Of a DNA stretch of 64,000 nucleotides, positions 37,101-48,949 are shown one piece after another; the first letter of the stretch is position 1; every line of letters starts with the position of its first letter. The stretch is from Phallusia mammillata (lineage: Eukaryota; Chordata; Ascidiacea; Phlebobranchia; Ascidiidae): positions 1 through 64,000 of the forward strand of contig QLIY01000282.1 of the NCBI GenBank assembly GCA_003260075.1. Reading direction: 5' to 3'. A model generated the notes under the pieces. It did not search any database. It was not told the DNA's origin and worked only from the letters and a program-made list of their open reading frames with translations. A program made the translations under genes and the position numbers.

Positions 37101-40100
37101 TTGTTTATCGGTTTTAATGGTGCGGTCTTGGACTGGTCGGGACACCATATTGCGGATGGCTTGCTGGTAGTGGAACCCAGCACCGTCTATACGACCGAGG
37201 TTGAACATGGAGCCGGCGATAAGCTCATGCATGTAACAGTTGGTCTTCTCAAGTTGTTGTTCAAGCATTGGCAAGGCTTCGGCGTACTGGCCCATTCTGT
37301 ACAACTGCACGGCTTTGTCTGCATAAAAGAGCAATGTTTAAAGCATTGTTTTGCACAATATATAGTCACCATTAGGTTCACTTTAATGTCGCAAAAACAA
37401 GCTCACAGTCATTAAAAAGCCACAAAATGCAGGAAAGTACACTGCATTGTTTAAAGAGAGATACATTTTTTCCATGTCCAAAACGCGGGCAAGTATATAG
37501 CACCTATAGCTGTTTACTTGACGCAAATTACCACACTAAACATATCATAAAATTGATTAAAAAGGCGTATTTAGCGGTTAGAACATAGCTTAAGAAAAAT
37601 TGTCAGTCGTTCAATACTGGCTTACCGAGTGAATCGGTGGGCCCCTCTAAGTGGATCATGGCAATCTTAATGTGGAAATGACATTCCAGCTCATATACAC
37701 ACAACTTGTGGCGACTGAGACCTGATCGTTCACCAACAATCATCAAATCGGCGAGTCGCTTTTCCAAATCCGCTCTGTATTCACCAGGAATGATGCCAGT
37801 TGCTAAGAAAGTAGAAATATTACTATGAGTAAAAGTCACAGGTAAATTTGGTTTATAAGCCCAAAGCCGAAAATTTATTTGAAGTTATAGTTAGACGTGA
37901 AAAATTATCGAATAAACCAATTTGATCGACAGGCCACCAAAGAGTGTGGATATATGAAAGTCAAGTAAACATGTTAACTGAGTGTGGGGGGGGGGTGTAG
38001 AAAAGGGCGACTTTTAAAGTATTAAGTTACACAACAAGCAGTCATCATTCAGGCTATGTTAATACTGCAGTAATCAAGCTTACAGTCATTAAAATTCACA
38101 AAAAAATACACCATCATGGTTTAAATTCATTTTTTCATGTCAAAAACGCGAGCAAGCATATAGCACCTAGCTGTTGACTTGGTGCGAAAGATAACACTAA
38201 ACACATTCGAGAGTTAATCAGTTAAGATGGAAACAAAAAAACTGGGATTAGCCCTGGAGCGTCTATGCATGCCTTCAATAGTCCTGGCGTACCAATAATC
38301 AAGTACTTAGTATTCGTGACGTCAAAGGGTTTAAATGAAAGGGAACCGTTAATACAAAATCATCAGTTAAGGTTTTGTTTAAATACTGACTTACCGAGTG
38401 AATCAGTGGGTCCCTCTAAGTGGATCATGGCAATCTTGATGTGGAAATGACATTCCAGTTGGGGGGGGGGAATTAGGGCCGAAAGTATAGCCCCCATTCA
38501 AAAACGACCCGAAAAAAAAACAATCAAACTACATATGTTGCATGTTTGTGAAATGCAACCCTGCATGATGTATCCACCTATTATAACTTCGCTTCCATAA
38601 CCAAGATGGAATGTTTGAAACATAGTTGCTTGAAAAATCCGTACTATTATTATTCAACGACCGTGCAGATAAAATTAAAAATCGGTCATTTACTTTCCGT
38701 CAAGCGAATCGATTTACCCGACAACATTTCCTTTAATCGCATTTTATATTCTTATTGTGTTAGGTTGCCCACGAAAATGCATACGTTTGTGCCGTGTAAA
38801 TAAAATTGCATTTAAAAGGAGAAATGTGTTTTTTGAGTATGGCAACGGTTTATTTTGATTTTTGCCATAACTTTACAACAGATTTGTTTACCTATGATAC
38901 TAAATACAAAACGTATATATATAACGTTCAAACTTCTTGAAATTAACAACAATATATGTATGTAAAAAATGTTTGATAAAAAGATGTAGTAAATACACCA
39001 TATTGCACTAATTCCAAATGTCGTTGTTTCAACAGTAGCGTATTTCACAACATCATGTAGGGTTAGGGCTTTAGTTTAAAAAACGGCCTTGATTTGGCTC
39101 TGACTTTGCACTCGGCTTTCAACTTTGGGTCCAGTTCGGTCTTTGTTTAGAGAAATCGTGTTCTGACTGGGTTTCGGGGTTGTACTTTCGGGTTCGGGCC
39201 TTCGATTTCGACCCGGTTTACAACTCTGCACTAAGGTCTGTCCAGTAGGGGGGGGGGATGGCAACGGTTTAGTTTGATTTTTGCCTCAACTTTCTAATCA
39301 GAAACAGCTTTATTTACCTAACATACTAAACGTAAAACGTATAGACATGTGTATGCAAAAAAAGAAAGTTGTAGGGCCAAAAAAAGAAAGCTAAAAATAT
39401 GTAGGGCCTTTAGTAAATACACCATATTCATTCCAACAGTTGTTGTTTCAACAGTAGCGTAGCTTTCACTGCAATAGGGTTTGGGCTTAAGTTTTAAAAA
39501 ACGGCCTTGATTTGGCCTTGACTTTGCACTCGGCTTTCAACTTTGGGTCCAATTTGGTCTTTGTTTAGAGAAATCGTTTTCTGACTGGGTTTCGGGGTTG
39601 TACTTTCGGGTTCGGGCCTTTGATTTTGGCCCGGTTTACAACTCTGCACTAAGGTCTGTCCAGTAGTTTTGCTTTTGTTTAAACTACTTTTGAAGTGTGG
39701 GGTTATTTTTAAGATACGCACTAAAGAACAAAAACACATTTTTTTCTTATTCGCCTTACACGAAACATATTTCACATCGAAAATGTTTGGGTGCGATACA
39801 AGAAGAAAAACACCCGCTTGGGACCAACTGGTTTTGATATCGATTTTGGCGTCAGTTTTCTCCTCAACAACCGATTTTTGGATCCTATTGGTCAATACGA
39901 TTTACCAATTGCCATGTAAGTCACAGAGTTCTGTATCAAATGTTAGGAGAAAGGATTTAAGTCACTCGGTATCGTGATATTCCCTACCGTGTCTCTCATC
40001 GGGGGGGGGGGGGCTTTGGATCCTATTGGTCAATACGCTTTACCAATTGCCATGTAAGTCACAGAATTCTGTATCAAATGTTAGGAGAAAGGTTTTAAGT

Positions 40101-42100
40101 CACTCGGTATCGTGATATTCCCTACCGTGTCTCTCATCGGGTCGCATCGCGCTCACACGTTCTCGAATCTTGGTGCATCGGCTGATGATGTCATCCCGGA
40201 TCTGACGTACGATATTGTCCATGCTGAATTGCAGGTTGCTTCCGGCTGCTAGACACGTAACAAATCGATACGGGGTGTGTTGTTATGTTTCGATTGCAAT
40301 TCGCAAAAGACTTATTTTTATCCGTTGACGTGATATGTTGCACGTTTCAGTATTGCGGAAATCAATTGAAACTTATCCATACATTTAACCTAGGAATACA
40401 GTAAAGGTTTCTGAACAGATTTTGAAATTTAAAAAACACATAACGTTTCGACTAATCTTACATTTTTTACGAATATTTTGGCTTGTCTGTATCTTGTTGG
40501 AAATATTATGATTGGGGAAAAGTTATTTGGACAAAAAACATAGTTATATTCTCCACTCTACATCACACCCCAAAACAATTTCACCTTACATAAATTTGAC
40601 CTACTGTATAAGTCTGTGCAGACAAAGCATTGACATGTAGCCTAAGTCAAATGTAGACATGTAAGTTTTTTGTACAACAATGGCAAAGGGGATTTTTAGG
40701 GTCAACTCATGGGTTGTACTATCATGTAAGTTAATCACCTAGTGGTTATTAATCGGAATGACGGTTGGTAGCAACTACTTCCATATTCGGACAAAATTTG
40801 TTTCGCAACACGTCATTTCGACACAAAGTCTCAACCACGTCAACCAGCATCTACGCGTCGCTTGGGGTAAATGACGTCACGTGTATTGCGACAACTTTTT
40901 TTGTATACGTCAAATTGTTTCACCAAGTCTTATGATCACCTTAGACTTTCTTATTACAACAAAAGGACTTTAGGTTCAAAGTAATGACAGATTTTTTTGT
41001 GGGCCTCTGTTAAGAACTTCGTCAACCTTCTTGTGTTAAGTACCCCAAAATTCGCATTTTAGGCTAGTTCTGCGTGTTAAATGGCCTAAATTATTTAAAT
41101 GTATCTTAACCCGAGGTCTTATGTGGTTGAGTATCTTCTGATTTGTACCGATCCGGTTTTTAATTCGATTTTTAGCTTGTTTACCGTAATACTGTAACAA
41201 TGAAAGGACCGCACATGGTTTGTGTGAAAAGGGGGGGGGGGCCCCGAGGTCTTATGTGGTTGAGTAACTCTGATTTGTACCGATCCGGTTTTTAATTCTA
41301 TTTTTGGCTTGTTTGCCGTAATACTGTAACAATGAAAGGACCGCACATGGTTTGTGTGAAAAGACAGAGAAAAATTGGCAGGCTACTGCAAATGGCCACA
41401 AAAACTGTTTTACGTATGGTGATAGGCTAATATGATTTTCAATGAAATACCTTGTGGTCATATACCGAATATTAGGTTACGTTTGGGGGGGGGGTTTTTT
41501 GTAGGTTTGGACCTGGTACCTACGGGATGAGCCCCTATTTAATGCCCGCTTAAAAACATTTTAGGCCAAGTGTTTCTCGCATAAACAAAGAAACGGAAAA
41601 GTGGGGTATAAGGTAAAAAAAGTTCTACCTTACATCATCAAATGTTTTTTTATAGATAATCTGGTTTTGACCCTGCTTACCGTCCATTTCTGCTGGTTTG
41701 GTGTTTGGGCGGGTTCCAGTTTTTCTTTGTTCTGTCGGGGGGGGGGGATTTTTGTAGGTTTGGACCTGGTACCTACGGGATGAGCCCCTATTCAATGCCC
41801 GCTTAAAAACATTTTAGGCCTAGTGTTTCTCGCATAAACAAAGAAACGGAAAAGTGGGCTATAAGGTAAAAAAGTTAAAGTTCTACCTTACATCATTAAA
41901 TGGTTCTGGTTTTGACCCTGCTTACCGTCCATTGCTGCTGGTTTGGTGTTTGGGCGGGTTCCAGTTTTTCTTTGTTCTGTCGATGAGTTTTGTCCTATGT
42001 TTGCAGATTCTCCGTTAGCTTTTACAGCTGGGCTAGAGCCAGGATTGACAGTAAAGACTCTTGCTAGTCTCATTGCTGCGTTACTAGTGGCACTTTCCAT
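34172..42100 (-). CDS. Tetratricopeptide-repeat protein, seven exons
   Basis: A 547-aa protein is encoded on the minus strand by exons 41926-42100, 40126-40248, 37626-37802, 36829-37318, 36186-36465, 34796-35013 and 34172-34352. All have AG/GT borders and matching phases. It starts MESATSNAAMRLARVF and ends NALEDID. After a low-complexity polar N terminus come helical pairs of TPR type: KAVQLYRMGQYAEALPMLEQ, LIAGSMFNLGRIDGAGFHYQ, AGESLKNKNYEDAMRFYEMS, LNIMGVAFESSGRFSAAINRY, SIGIGHYELRQFDQAEALL and LAQLLYNLGLLYQDVGQLVKA. TPR arrays bind partner proteins; no catalytic domain is visible. The repeat spacing loosely recalls the cilium-associated TTC29 type, but I would not name it. Three of its introns contain homopolymer seams, and parts of exons 1, 2 and 3 are repeated there. 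Confidence 0.85.
35131..35457. repeat. 160-bp direct repeat joined by a G9 tract (TPR gene intron)
   Basis: Copies starting aacttcctggacatgaacgg and ending taggtattgtccat flank the G tract at about 35290-35298. Neither outer border carries a G tract, so the homopolymer occurs only at the junction. Confidence 0.88.
37985..38471. repeat. Out-of-place copy of TPR exon 3 end and flank, between two G tracts
   Basis: Between G tracts at about 37985-37995 and 38461-38470 lies a diverged copy of 37385-37690. It includes the donor and last ~65 bp of TPR exon 3 (cttaccgagtgaatcagtgg onward) with silent and intronic differences. The copy is truncated inside the exon by the second G tract. It is not a usable exon. 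Confidence 0.75.
38837..39666. repeat. 410-bp direct repeat joined by a G9 tract
   Basis: Copies at about 38837-39246 and 39258-39666, starting atggcaacggttta and ending aaggtctgtccagtag, flank the G tract at 39248. They differ by substitutions and several indels in the middle. Both contain a gttcgggcc/gacccggttt rich block that may be an old repeat. Confidence 0.8.
39880..40139. repeat. 120-bp direct repeat joined by a G12 tract, next to TPR exon 2
   Basis: Copies starting ttggatcctattggtcaatac and ending gtctctcatcggg flank the G tract at about 40002-40013. The first copy includes the donor and a few bases of TPR exon 2, and the second runs into the full exon. Confidence 0.85.
41102..41364. 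repeat. 125-bp direct repeat joined by a G12 tract
   Basis: Copies starting cccgaggtcttatgtggttg and ending ggtttgtgtgaaaag flank the G tract at 41230-41241. They differ at a few positions. Confidence 0.85.
41485..41982. repeat. 240-bp direct repeat with two G tracts, overlapping TPR exon 1
   Basis: Copies at about 41496-41737 and 41749-41982 start tttttgtaggtttggacctg and end tttgttctgtcg. One G tract precedes the first copy and one separates them. The first copy contains the donor and the last ~55 bp of TPR exon 1 before truncation. Confidence 0.8.
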
Positions 42101-42130
42101 GATCGGACAAGTTGGTAACTGGTTTCTGTA

Positions 42131-42381
42131 GGAGACTCCAAAACAAACTATCTGTTTCGCGAACTCCCAAATACACTATGGCTGAATTCTGTCAGAACAA
42201 CTATTTGACTTGCGTTACAGTAAAGTACAGTAACTTTAATTTTGTCGCAGGGGGGGGGGAAAGGAGACTCTAAAACAAACTATCTGTTTCGCAAACTCCC
42301 AAATACACTATGGCTGAATTCTGTCAGAACAAATATTTGACTTGCGTTACAGTAAAGTACAGTAACTTTAATTTTGTCGCA
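42131..42381. repeat. 120-bp direct repeat joined by a G tract
   Basis: Copies starting ggagactc-aaaacaaact and ending ttaattttgtcgca flank the G tract at 42250-42258. They differ at about three positions. Confidence 0.88.
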
Positions 42382-42557
42382 ACAATTTTTGTAATATATG
42401 GTTTTTCGCAGCATCTGGATAAACCAAATGATACTCTAGGTCTAAAACACCAATGGTTTTGAGTTCTGCAAAATACTTTTTTAACCAGTGATGTAGCTGT
42501 CTTCTGTTTTAGGGCTCATGTGACCTCTAAAGTCTACCCAATGTCGCAACTGAAACA

Positions 42558-42828
42558 ACGTTATATTAACTGCGTTGGACAAAACATTCTCAGGGTCAAT
42601 ATTATCACCTGGTAACCACCCTAAGAAGTTAAGTTCTAATTAAAGTCTTCAGTTGAACATTAGCTTTCGGGTGTGAAGTTGCCATGGGTGGGGGGGGGGT
42701 GTTATATTAACTGCGTTGGACAAAACATTCTCAGAGGCAATATTATCACCTGGTAACCATCCTAAGAAGTTAAGTTCTAATCAAAGTCTTCAGTTGAACA
42801 TTAGCTTTCGGGTGTGAAGTTGCCATGG
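42558..42828. repeat. 130-bp direct repeat joined by a G tract
   Basis: Copies starting gttatattaactgcgttgg and ending gaagttgccatgggt flank the G tract at about 42691-42699. They differ at about four positions. Confidence 0.88.
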
Positions 42829-42850
42829 GTAAATCAATCAATTATAAAAT

Positions 42851-43141
42851 CGTAAACCTGTGAGAATTTCATTAATTGAATATTTTGTTGTTGTCGGAAA
42901 TCGTTTTGTCTTTCAGGATCAATAATGCGCAACGAACCAGGCATAACAATCTGAAGGCTTGCTGAATACTAGCGCTTCTTTGTAAACAGGGGGGGGGGGA
43001 ATTGTAAACCTGTAAGAATTTCATCAATTGAATTTTTTGTTGTTGTCGGAAATTGTTTTCTCTTTCAGGATCAATAATGCGCAACGAGCCAGCATAACAA
43101 TCTGAAGGCTTGCTGAATACTAGCGCTTCTTTGTAAACAGG
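42851..43141. repeat. 140-bp direct repeat joined by a G10 tract
   Basis: Copies starting gtaaacctgt-agaatttcat and ending gcttctttgtaaacag flank the G tract at about 42989-42998. They differ at about eight positions. Confidence 0.85.
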
Positions 43142-43818
43142 CTTTTAATTCTTGTAAGTTTTACATTGCGTTTAAATGGTTGTACACACGTCGTTACTTA
43201 ATGACTCTAGGTTTTTTTCTTTCCTGAATTTCATAGTTTCATATTTTCATAGTAAGTGGGTGCAATTGTAAGACAAACTAGGCCACGTTTGAATGTATAG
43301 ATTTCTAATAAACTTTTTAGATAAATTAAACTACATAAAGAGCTACTGGATGTACGGCCGTATGCAACAACTCTATACACAGTCTGTCCGCAAGCATATT
43401 TGTACAAAAAAGTGAACATACGATGCAGCATGGTTGTGACTTAATTATGTGTGTTACCCAAAAGCTCGAACCGGAGCCGAAAAGTCTGCCCGACTTACAA
43501 TTCTAATAGGTCGTTTCTGCACAAATACCGACAAGTTAGGAATTTAAAATGGGAAATGTGATAGGGAAAACCATACACGCGACGTATCATAAATTTATCC
43601 TACACAACGAATTTCTTGAAATGTGGTTTTTACAAAGGTAAACATCAAATAAAAATTGTCCAAATGTAATTACAAAAGTAGCAAAGCAACCAAGGTAATT
43701 TAGTTGTACAAAGATAAAGTCAAAACACCGTAGCCCAGCAAAAAAAAACGTATGACCAATGTGTAGGTATAACTGAGTACAGTTTTATTATAAAGTCAAA
43801 TAATGATTAAACTCAAAT

Positions 43819-44456
43819 CTACTTGTCCGGCTTATTGAGTACTGCGTCAACAATGTACAACACAGCAGCTATGAAGCCGGCTATAACGCCGCAAAGGCGC
43901 TTCCTGCACGTTGGATAGTCGAAGTTGGAGCATTGCATGTAAGCGGCAAAACAGGAGGAAGCCGTGATGAAGAGTAAAACACATAAAACTGACCAGACGA
44001 AATGAAACATCGAAAATCCTTTTGAATCCAACCTATAGAATACACAAGCACGGATAAGGTTGAATATTTTCTTGGTAAAAAATAAGATTGTGAAACACAT
44101 CATGGATTTTGACTTACTTCCCTTTGGGAGCGAACATCATTGCAAAGAATATAAGTACGGTTACACTCCATCCAATGCAGTAAGCTGCCAATGCGTAAGT
44201 TGTACCATCATAACATCTGTTTCAAAAAACAAAAACTCCGCAAAATAATGATAGAACGCTAGTTTTGCTCTTCAGTTATACAGTAAACCAAGTCTTCTTT
44301 CTCATTTTAAGTTTGCATGTTTTTTACTTGTAATCATACGTTACTCTTACCCTCCACGACACCACGAATATCCCGAATCCACAAGAAGGCTAAACGCAGC
44401 GCCACCAAACACCAGAATTGCAGTTTTTAACCATCCGCGTAGTGTCGCTATATAAC
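43819..44456 (-). CDS. MARVEL-type four-helix membrane protein B (5' exon not found)
   Basis: Exons on the minus strand at 44351-44456, 44118-44216 and 43819-44032 join in phase and encode the last ~139 aa of a small membrane protein. The four hydrophobic segments are TAILVFGGAAFSLLVDSG, TYALAAYCIGWSVTVLIFFAMMF, MFHFVWSVLCVLLFITASSC and LCGVIAGFIAAVLYIVDAVL, ending NKPDK. Their arrangement and spacing match the MARVEL fold (MAL, plasmolipin, CMTM), whose members organise lipid-rich membrane and vesicle traffic. The acceptor at 44456 requires an earlier exon with the start codon. A homopolymer seam at 44682 disturbs the region where it should lie. The next gene upstream is a relative on the same strand, so this is probably a tandem duplicate. 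Confidence 0.75.
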
Positions 44457-44475
44457 CTGCCAAAACAAGAAACAT

Positions 44476-44898
44476 CAGCAGGGTCGGAACATGGCCGAAT
44501 GGTTCGGGGAGCTTTAAATATCGACACATACAAAACACCGGACGCCCTGGGTTCAAAACCCATGAAAAACACATAAAATATCCTATCCAACACAAATAAA
44601 AGTGTTCTTTGTCGTGAGTGTTCTTGTTTGAAAAAATGCCTTATCGAAAGCCCCCCAAAATAAGTTCAAAACATGTTCGTGGGGGGGGGGTATCAGCAGG
44701 GTCGAAACATGGCCGAATGGTTCGGGGCGCCTTAAATTTCGACACATTCAAAACACTGGACGCCCTGGGTTCAAAACCCATGAAAAACACAAAAAATATC
44801 CCATCCAACAAAAGTAAAAGTGTTCTTTGTCGTGAGTGTTCTTGTTTGGAAAATGCCTTATCGAAAGCCCCCCAAAATAAGTTCAAAACATGTTCGTG
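44476..44898. repeat. 210-bp direct repeat joined by a G10 tract, containing a tRNA-like block
   Basis: Copies at about 44476-44681 and 44694-44898 start tcagcagggtcg-aacatgg and end caaaacatgttcgtg. The G tract is at about 44682-44692. Each copy contains atggccgaatggttcgg, resembling a pol III A box of tRNA-Ser/Leu type, and about 50 bp later gggttcaaaaccc, resembling a B box. No full cloverleaf with paired acceptor ends is visible. It is therefore better seen as a tRNA-derived SINE head or tRNA relic than as a tRNA gene. Confidence 0.6.
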
Positions 44899-44954
44899 AT
44901 TCTAAACCAGAATTTAAACCGAGTAAAAAAGCAAAAAAATGATCTTAATCTGTC

Positions 44955-47362
44955 TTAGAATAAAAAAAAAGCTTTAATCACACATCCGGTTTTTGTTTCA
45001 AACAAGCAGCAAGATGTCGTACCAACGTTGGCTGGGGCGTAGGTTCGTAGAAAGTACGATTCCACTCCGTATAAGATGACTGTGACGAAAGCAAGTGTTA
45101 CACTGGCAACTTGTTCGTTGCACCATTTGCTGTAACAGAAAGTTGTCGGTTAAATAGTTGTACTGTATGCTACTGCAACTCGCTGTGTCGAATTATACGT
45201 GATAAATATCTAACATCGGTAAACAACTTGTCTACAATTATCTATGTTGATTTGCTTTTAATTTAAATCAATTAAATACTCGTAAAAACAAGTTACACTA
45301 ATACATACGTAATTATTAAGCATGTCAATCAGTACAAGTGCAATTAATTGCAAGCAGATTTTTAGCATTAAAATATATTCGTAAATTGGGTTGTTTCATT
45401 GATAACAGGCCTCACAGGTTACGTTGTATCGTTGTTACTGCACATAGGCTACTTTGTGTTGTGAAATTTCTGTTTTTACTTCCTAGAAAGTATGAAACTC
45501 AAACACTCTCGTTTTAGGATGCCATTCTTAAAACAACGCCCATGTTTACTTTACATTAATCACAGTGCCACTTATATGGAATCCCGCTATTTACTTAGCC
45601 CCCCCCCCAGGATGCCATTCTTAAAACAACGCCCATGTTTACTTTACATTAATCACCTGCTAACAGTGCCACTTATATGGAATCCCGCTATTTACTTAGT
45701 TACGAACTTACGACATGTATTTTGCTATAAGTAGAGCCCATATGCTTTACAAGTCAGGACCTATAATTCCTTTTGCACACGTAAACGCTTTGGAATTTCG
45801 TCAAAAGGTGCCTAATTCGTTCATCATCAAATTGTGTTGATTACGGTATGTCATAGTTTTGCAACTTTTTCATTTTAGAGCAAATGAAACACGGTATCAA
45901 ACATAGGCTAAACAAAGTTGCCGTTAAACAAAGTTAAAAGTAAGTTAGATTAAACATAGACTTAACTATTACAGGCTGTATTTACTTAAAGGGTACATTT
46001 TGGGGGAAATTTCGACGCATTTGAGCCGGGTCGATTCGTATTATCAAAACTAGGTAACGTTAAGTTTATAATCATTTTTGCTATCGCATCGTGTTTCTGC
46101 CACTGCTCATTGTCCTTACCAGTTATCGCACACATTGCAGTTGATGTTGAGAGCAAAGGCGATTGATGCCGCAAAGAAATGAATCGTGCTCAGCCAGGAC
46201 CAGAGAAATTCGAATCCAACATACGTGCAAGATCCACCGCAGTTCATACGACTCGATAAACCTTATGAAAGAAATCAAATAAATACACAACGACAAAATT
46301 TTAAAATTTGGACACAACATTTTTTACGCCGAATTGGCGAGGATAAACTGGGTAACTGACAAAATCAATGTAAAATTGTACGTTTTCCTGGTTTAAAAGC
46401 ATTTTATTGGTAATTCCTTACGAGGTGTGCGTTATTTTGCTTTAAGCTGTAACTGGGTTGGCAGGCTGGCGGCCGCCCGGACCAAACAACTTTGCAGTAG
46501 CTTGAAATCTTAACCCAATTTCAAAATGTTTTAAAAGTTAGAGTTGTGCTAATAATATAAGTTACAAATGTAACATAAAATAACTGTTGTCAATTTACGT
46601 AGTTAAAAAGCTATCGGGATTTGATTTTAACAGCGAATTAATAACTTGAAAGCAAATAAAATATAAATAACATCCTTATTTGCCAAGATGTCTGGTCCGT
46701 GTAACATCTAGGTGTAGGTAAATACGGCAAGCAAGAAGCAACTCCAAACGGGTTCGCGAACCATGAACTACAACAACTGTATTAGGCGTTAACAGTAACA
46801 AATACATTAAATTCAGCCATATACAGGAAATTATTATCCAACTGCGGCAGTTGGAAAACGATAGGATGTATGTTTAATTGGAAAGTAGAAACGGTTTGCC
46901 ATTAAACTGTATGCCACACAAATACCAAGCCATGTTTTGTTTAAATACAGACAGTATGTTTTTATAACGCAAAAACCCTTACAATAATTTAACACAAATA
47001 ATAAATGTTAAAACTAATAGATAAATCTACCATAGTAATACAACCGTAGCAAACGTTTATTTCGTCGAATTAAGTTGAAAACAATTGTTGCAAACAATTC
47101 TGTGTATTTCCCAACAAACCGCTGAGAAATATTGTTAAAAAACAATCAATATTCTGTTAGTGTTACCTATTACATGAAAGAAGTAGAATAGAAAGGAGAT
47201 ACTAAAGCAGATAATAAATGCTGCAAAAGCCCATGTTTTCTCCGGTGGACTCTCATAAGCTCCACTGTCCGCCAGAAGGGCAAAGGTTGTACAAGCAAAC
47301 AACAACACAACCAGTTTTATTAATCCTTCTTTAGAAATTGCGTACTTTGGGCCTGACTCCAT
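44955..47362 (-). CDS. MARVEL-type four-helix membrane protein A
   Basis: A 170-aa protein from minus-strand exons 47167-47362, 46120-46261 and 44955-45129, all in phase. It starts MESGPKYAISKEGLIKLVVL. Four hydrophobic helices are seen: LIKLVVLLFACTTFALLADS, TWAFAAFIICFSISFLFYFF, EFLWSWLSTIHFFAASIAFA and VASVTLAFVTVILYGVESYF. Extracellular-loop cysteines lie in RMNCGGSCTY and NCNVCDNCKWCNE. This is the layout of MARVEL proteins (MAL/plasmolipin/CMTM), which sit in post-Golgi and plasma membranes. The third-exon stop falls in a TTTTTTTTT-rich stretch, so a one-base error there would change the last few residues. It is head-to-tail with MARVEL protein B and shares the LLADSG/LLVDSG motif after helix 1. 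Confidence 0.8.
45515..45701. repeat. 85-bp direct repeat joined by a C10 tract (MARVEL A intron)
   Basis: Copies starting aggatgccattcttaaaaca and ending cccgctatttacttag flank the C tract at about 45600-45609. The second copy has an 8-bp insertion. This is the first C-type tract after the run of G-type tracts. Confidence 0.88.
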
Positions 47363-47569
47363 AGTTCACTCTTAGTTCTGTGTTACCTTCATGAAAACCA
47401 GAATTAAGCTTCAAACAAAAAATACAAAATATCCACAATTTTATGACTGTAGCAAACGTAGCCGTATCGAACTTTATATTTAGCTGCATAAAACAAGACT
47501 CAGACAACAAATTTGTCTTGATTATACCTCGTCATAATAATGTTACAACTCTACGAATAGGCCTTAAAT

Positions 47570-47790
47570 CTGCCCAAATTTAATACCATGCACTTAACGT
47601 TTGAAAAAAGCAGAAAAAAAAACAACTTTTGTCGACATAAAAATAAATCTAATAGTGCTGGCTTATAACAGCTATAACATTTTACCCCCCCCCCTAAATC
47701 TGCCCAAATTTAATACCATGCACTTAACGTTTGAAAAAAGCACAAAAAACAACTTTTATCGACATAAAAATAAAACTTATAGTGCTAGCT
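47570..47790. repeat. 105-bp direct repeat joined by a C tract
   Basis: Copies starting aaatctgcccaaatttaata and containing cacttaacgtttgaaaaaag flank the C tract at about 47685-47694. They differ at several positions. Confidence 0.8.
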
Positions 47791-48583
47791 CATAAACGCA
47801 AAAACATTTTCGTAAACAGTAAACTCATATGAACTGAAAGCATTCAACCCTGTATCAGTAAAACCCACATCCAAATGTGTACCAACTACTAACGGCTTGT
47901 TTCACAACAAGTGTTTGTACTGTAGCTAACCGGTTGACGCCGAGCAGCTCACCACGCCCATCTGACAGCATACAGTATCGGTTCGGAAAGGCCAAACTGT
48001 ACTGTTTACCTATATTTGTTTGCCGAGAAGGCGTTCAACATATCGTCCCATGAGACAGGTTGTCGAATTCCATATCTAAGTATGCTTGTGTTAGCGCGGC
48101 TATTTGGCAGCTGCTACCCATCTTTACTTCAGGCAAGTAGGCTAATTGTTCTAATTGTTGTGGAGCCATGAGCCCAAGTCGCTATAGGGTGTTTCAATTC
48201 CACTTTGAATGGGGCCAACTAAGTGCCTTATTTTGATACATTTAGTTAAAAGCCAATCGCATTTTTTCAGTTTGTTCCTAACTTCCGAAATTTGTAATTA
48301 ACTTTTCTTTCTTTACAATGTTTTGCCTTTGAAACTAAAATTTGCAGAACCAACTGCGTACCGTACGTTAATACAAGTGGGCAAACTGTAAATCGCGTTT
48401 TATTAATTTATACTTGACTTTCGACTATTAGGCTAATGATTGTTTTCACAAATACACGAAAACTAAGAGTAAACCAGTAAATAAACATCACTCAGTCTTA
48501 TTGTTTTCAGTTTTTAAACTAAAAAGATTTTCGACTTAAATCAACCCCTAATGTACCTTAAGGCGTTATGAAACCGAATTTAA

Positions 48584-48600
48584 TAGTGATGGGACGGGTA

Positions 48601-48658
<58 letters not shown>

Positions 48659-48876
48659 ATTTTGTCTCAGTTTTCGATACCAACATTCCATACCGAAGGC
48701 CGGCTTACACTATAAGAATACGGAAAACTTTTTGCCAATATATGCTTCAGACAGTACAAATTTGGGAAAAAGTTCCCCTAGGTTACGTATTTTTTTTTCG
48801 CTATCCTATGGAGATTACTTTTTAATCGTACTCTGTATCGGTACTCGCTTCAAAACCTGGTATCGTCTCATCACTA
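48584..48876. mobile_element. hAT-like MITE with TSD gaatttaa and an internal C54 tract
   Basis: The element starts tagtgatgggacgggtatc and ends ggtatcgtctcatcacta, an inverted terminal repeat of about 18 bp. The 8-bp sequence gaatttaa lies directly on both sides (48576-48583 and 48877-48884), which is diagnostic of hAT transposition. It is 293 bp as assembled and non-coding. A run of about 54 C replaces part of the interior close to the left terminal repeat, so true length is uncertain. Confidence 0.88.
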
Positions 48877-48949
48877 GAATTTAATAATCACTGTTCTAAC
48901 GCTACTACATGGATACTGTTTCAAATTGATCTCCAAACGCCTAAGAAAT

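Larger units (their letters stand above)
42101..43818. other. Region between the TPR gene and the MARVEL gene pair
   Basis: It holds three homopolymer-joined direct repeats (42131-42381, 42558-42828, 42851-43141) and otherwise no recognisable feature. The TPR gene promoter would lie in its left part. A plus-strand tttatta at about 43786 is a candidate polyadenylation signal (minus strand) for the downstream MARVEL gene. Confidence 0.5.

Noticed and set aside
48568..48825. Second polyproline open frame
   Set aside because: It lies inside a MITE and is only the C54 tract read as protein.
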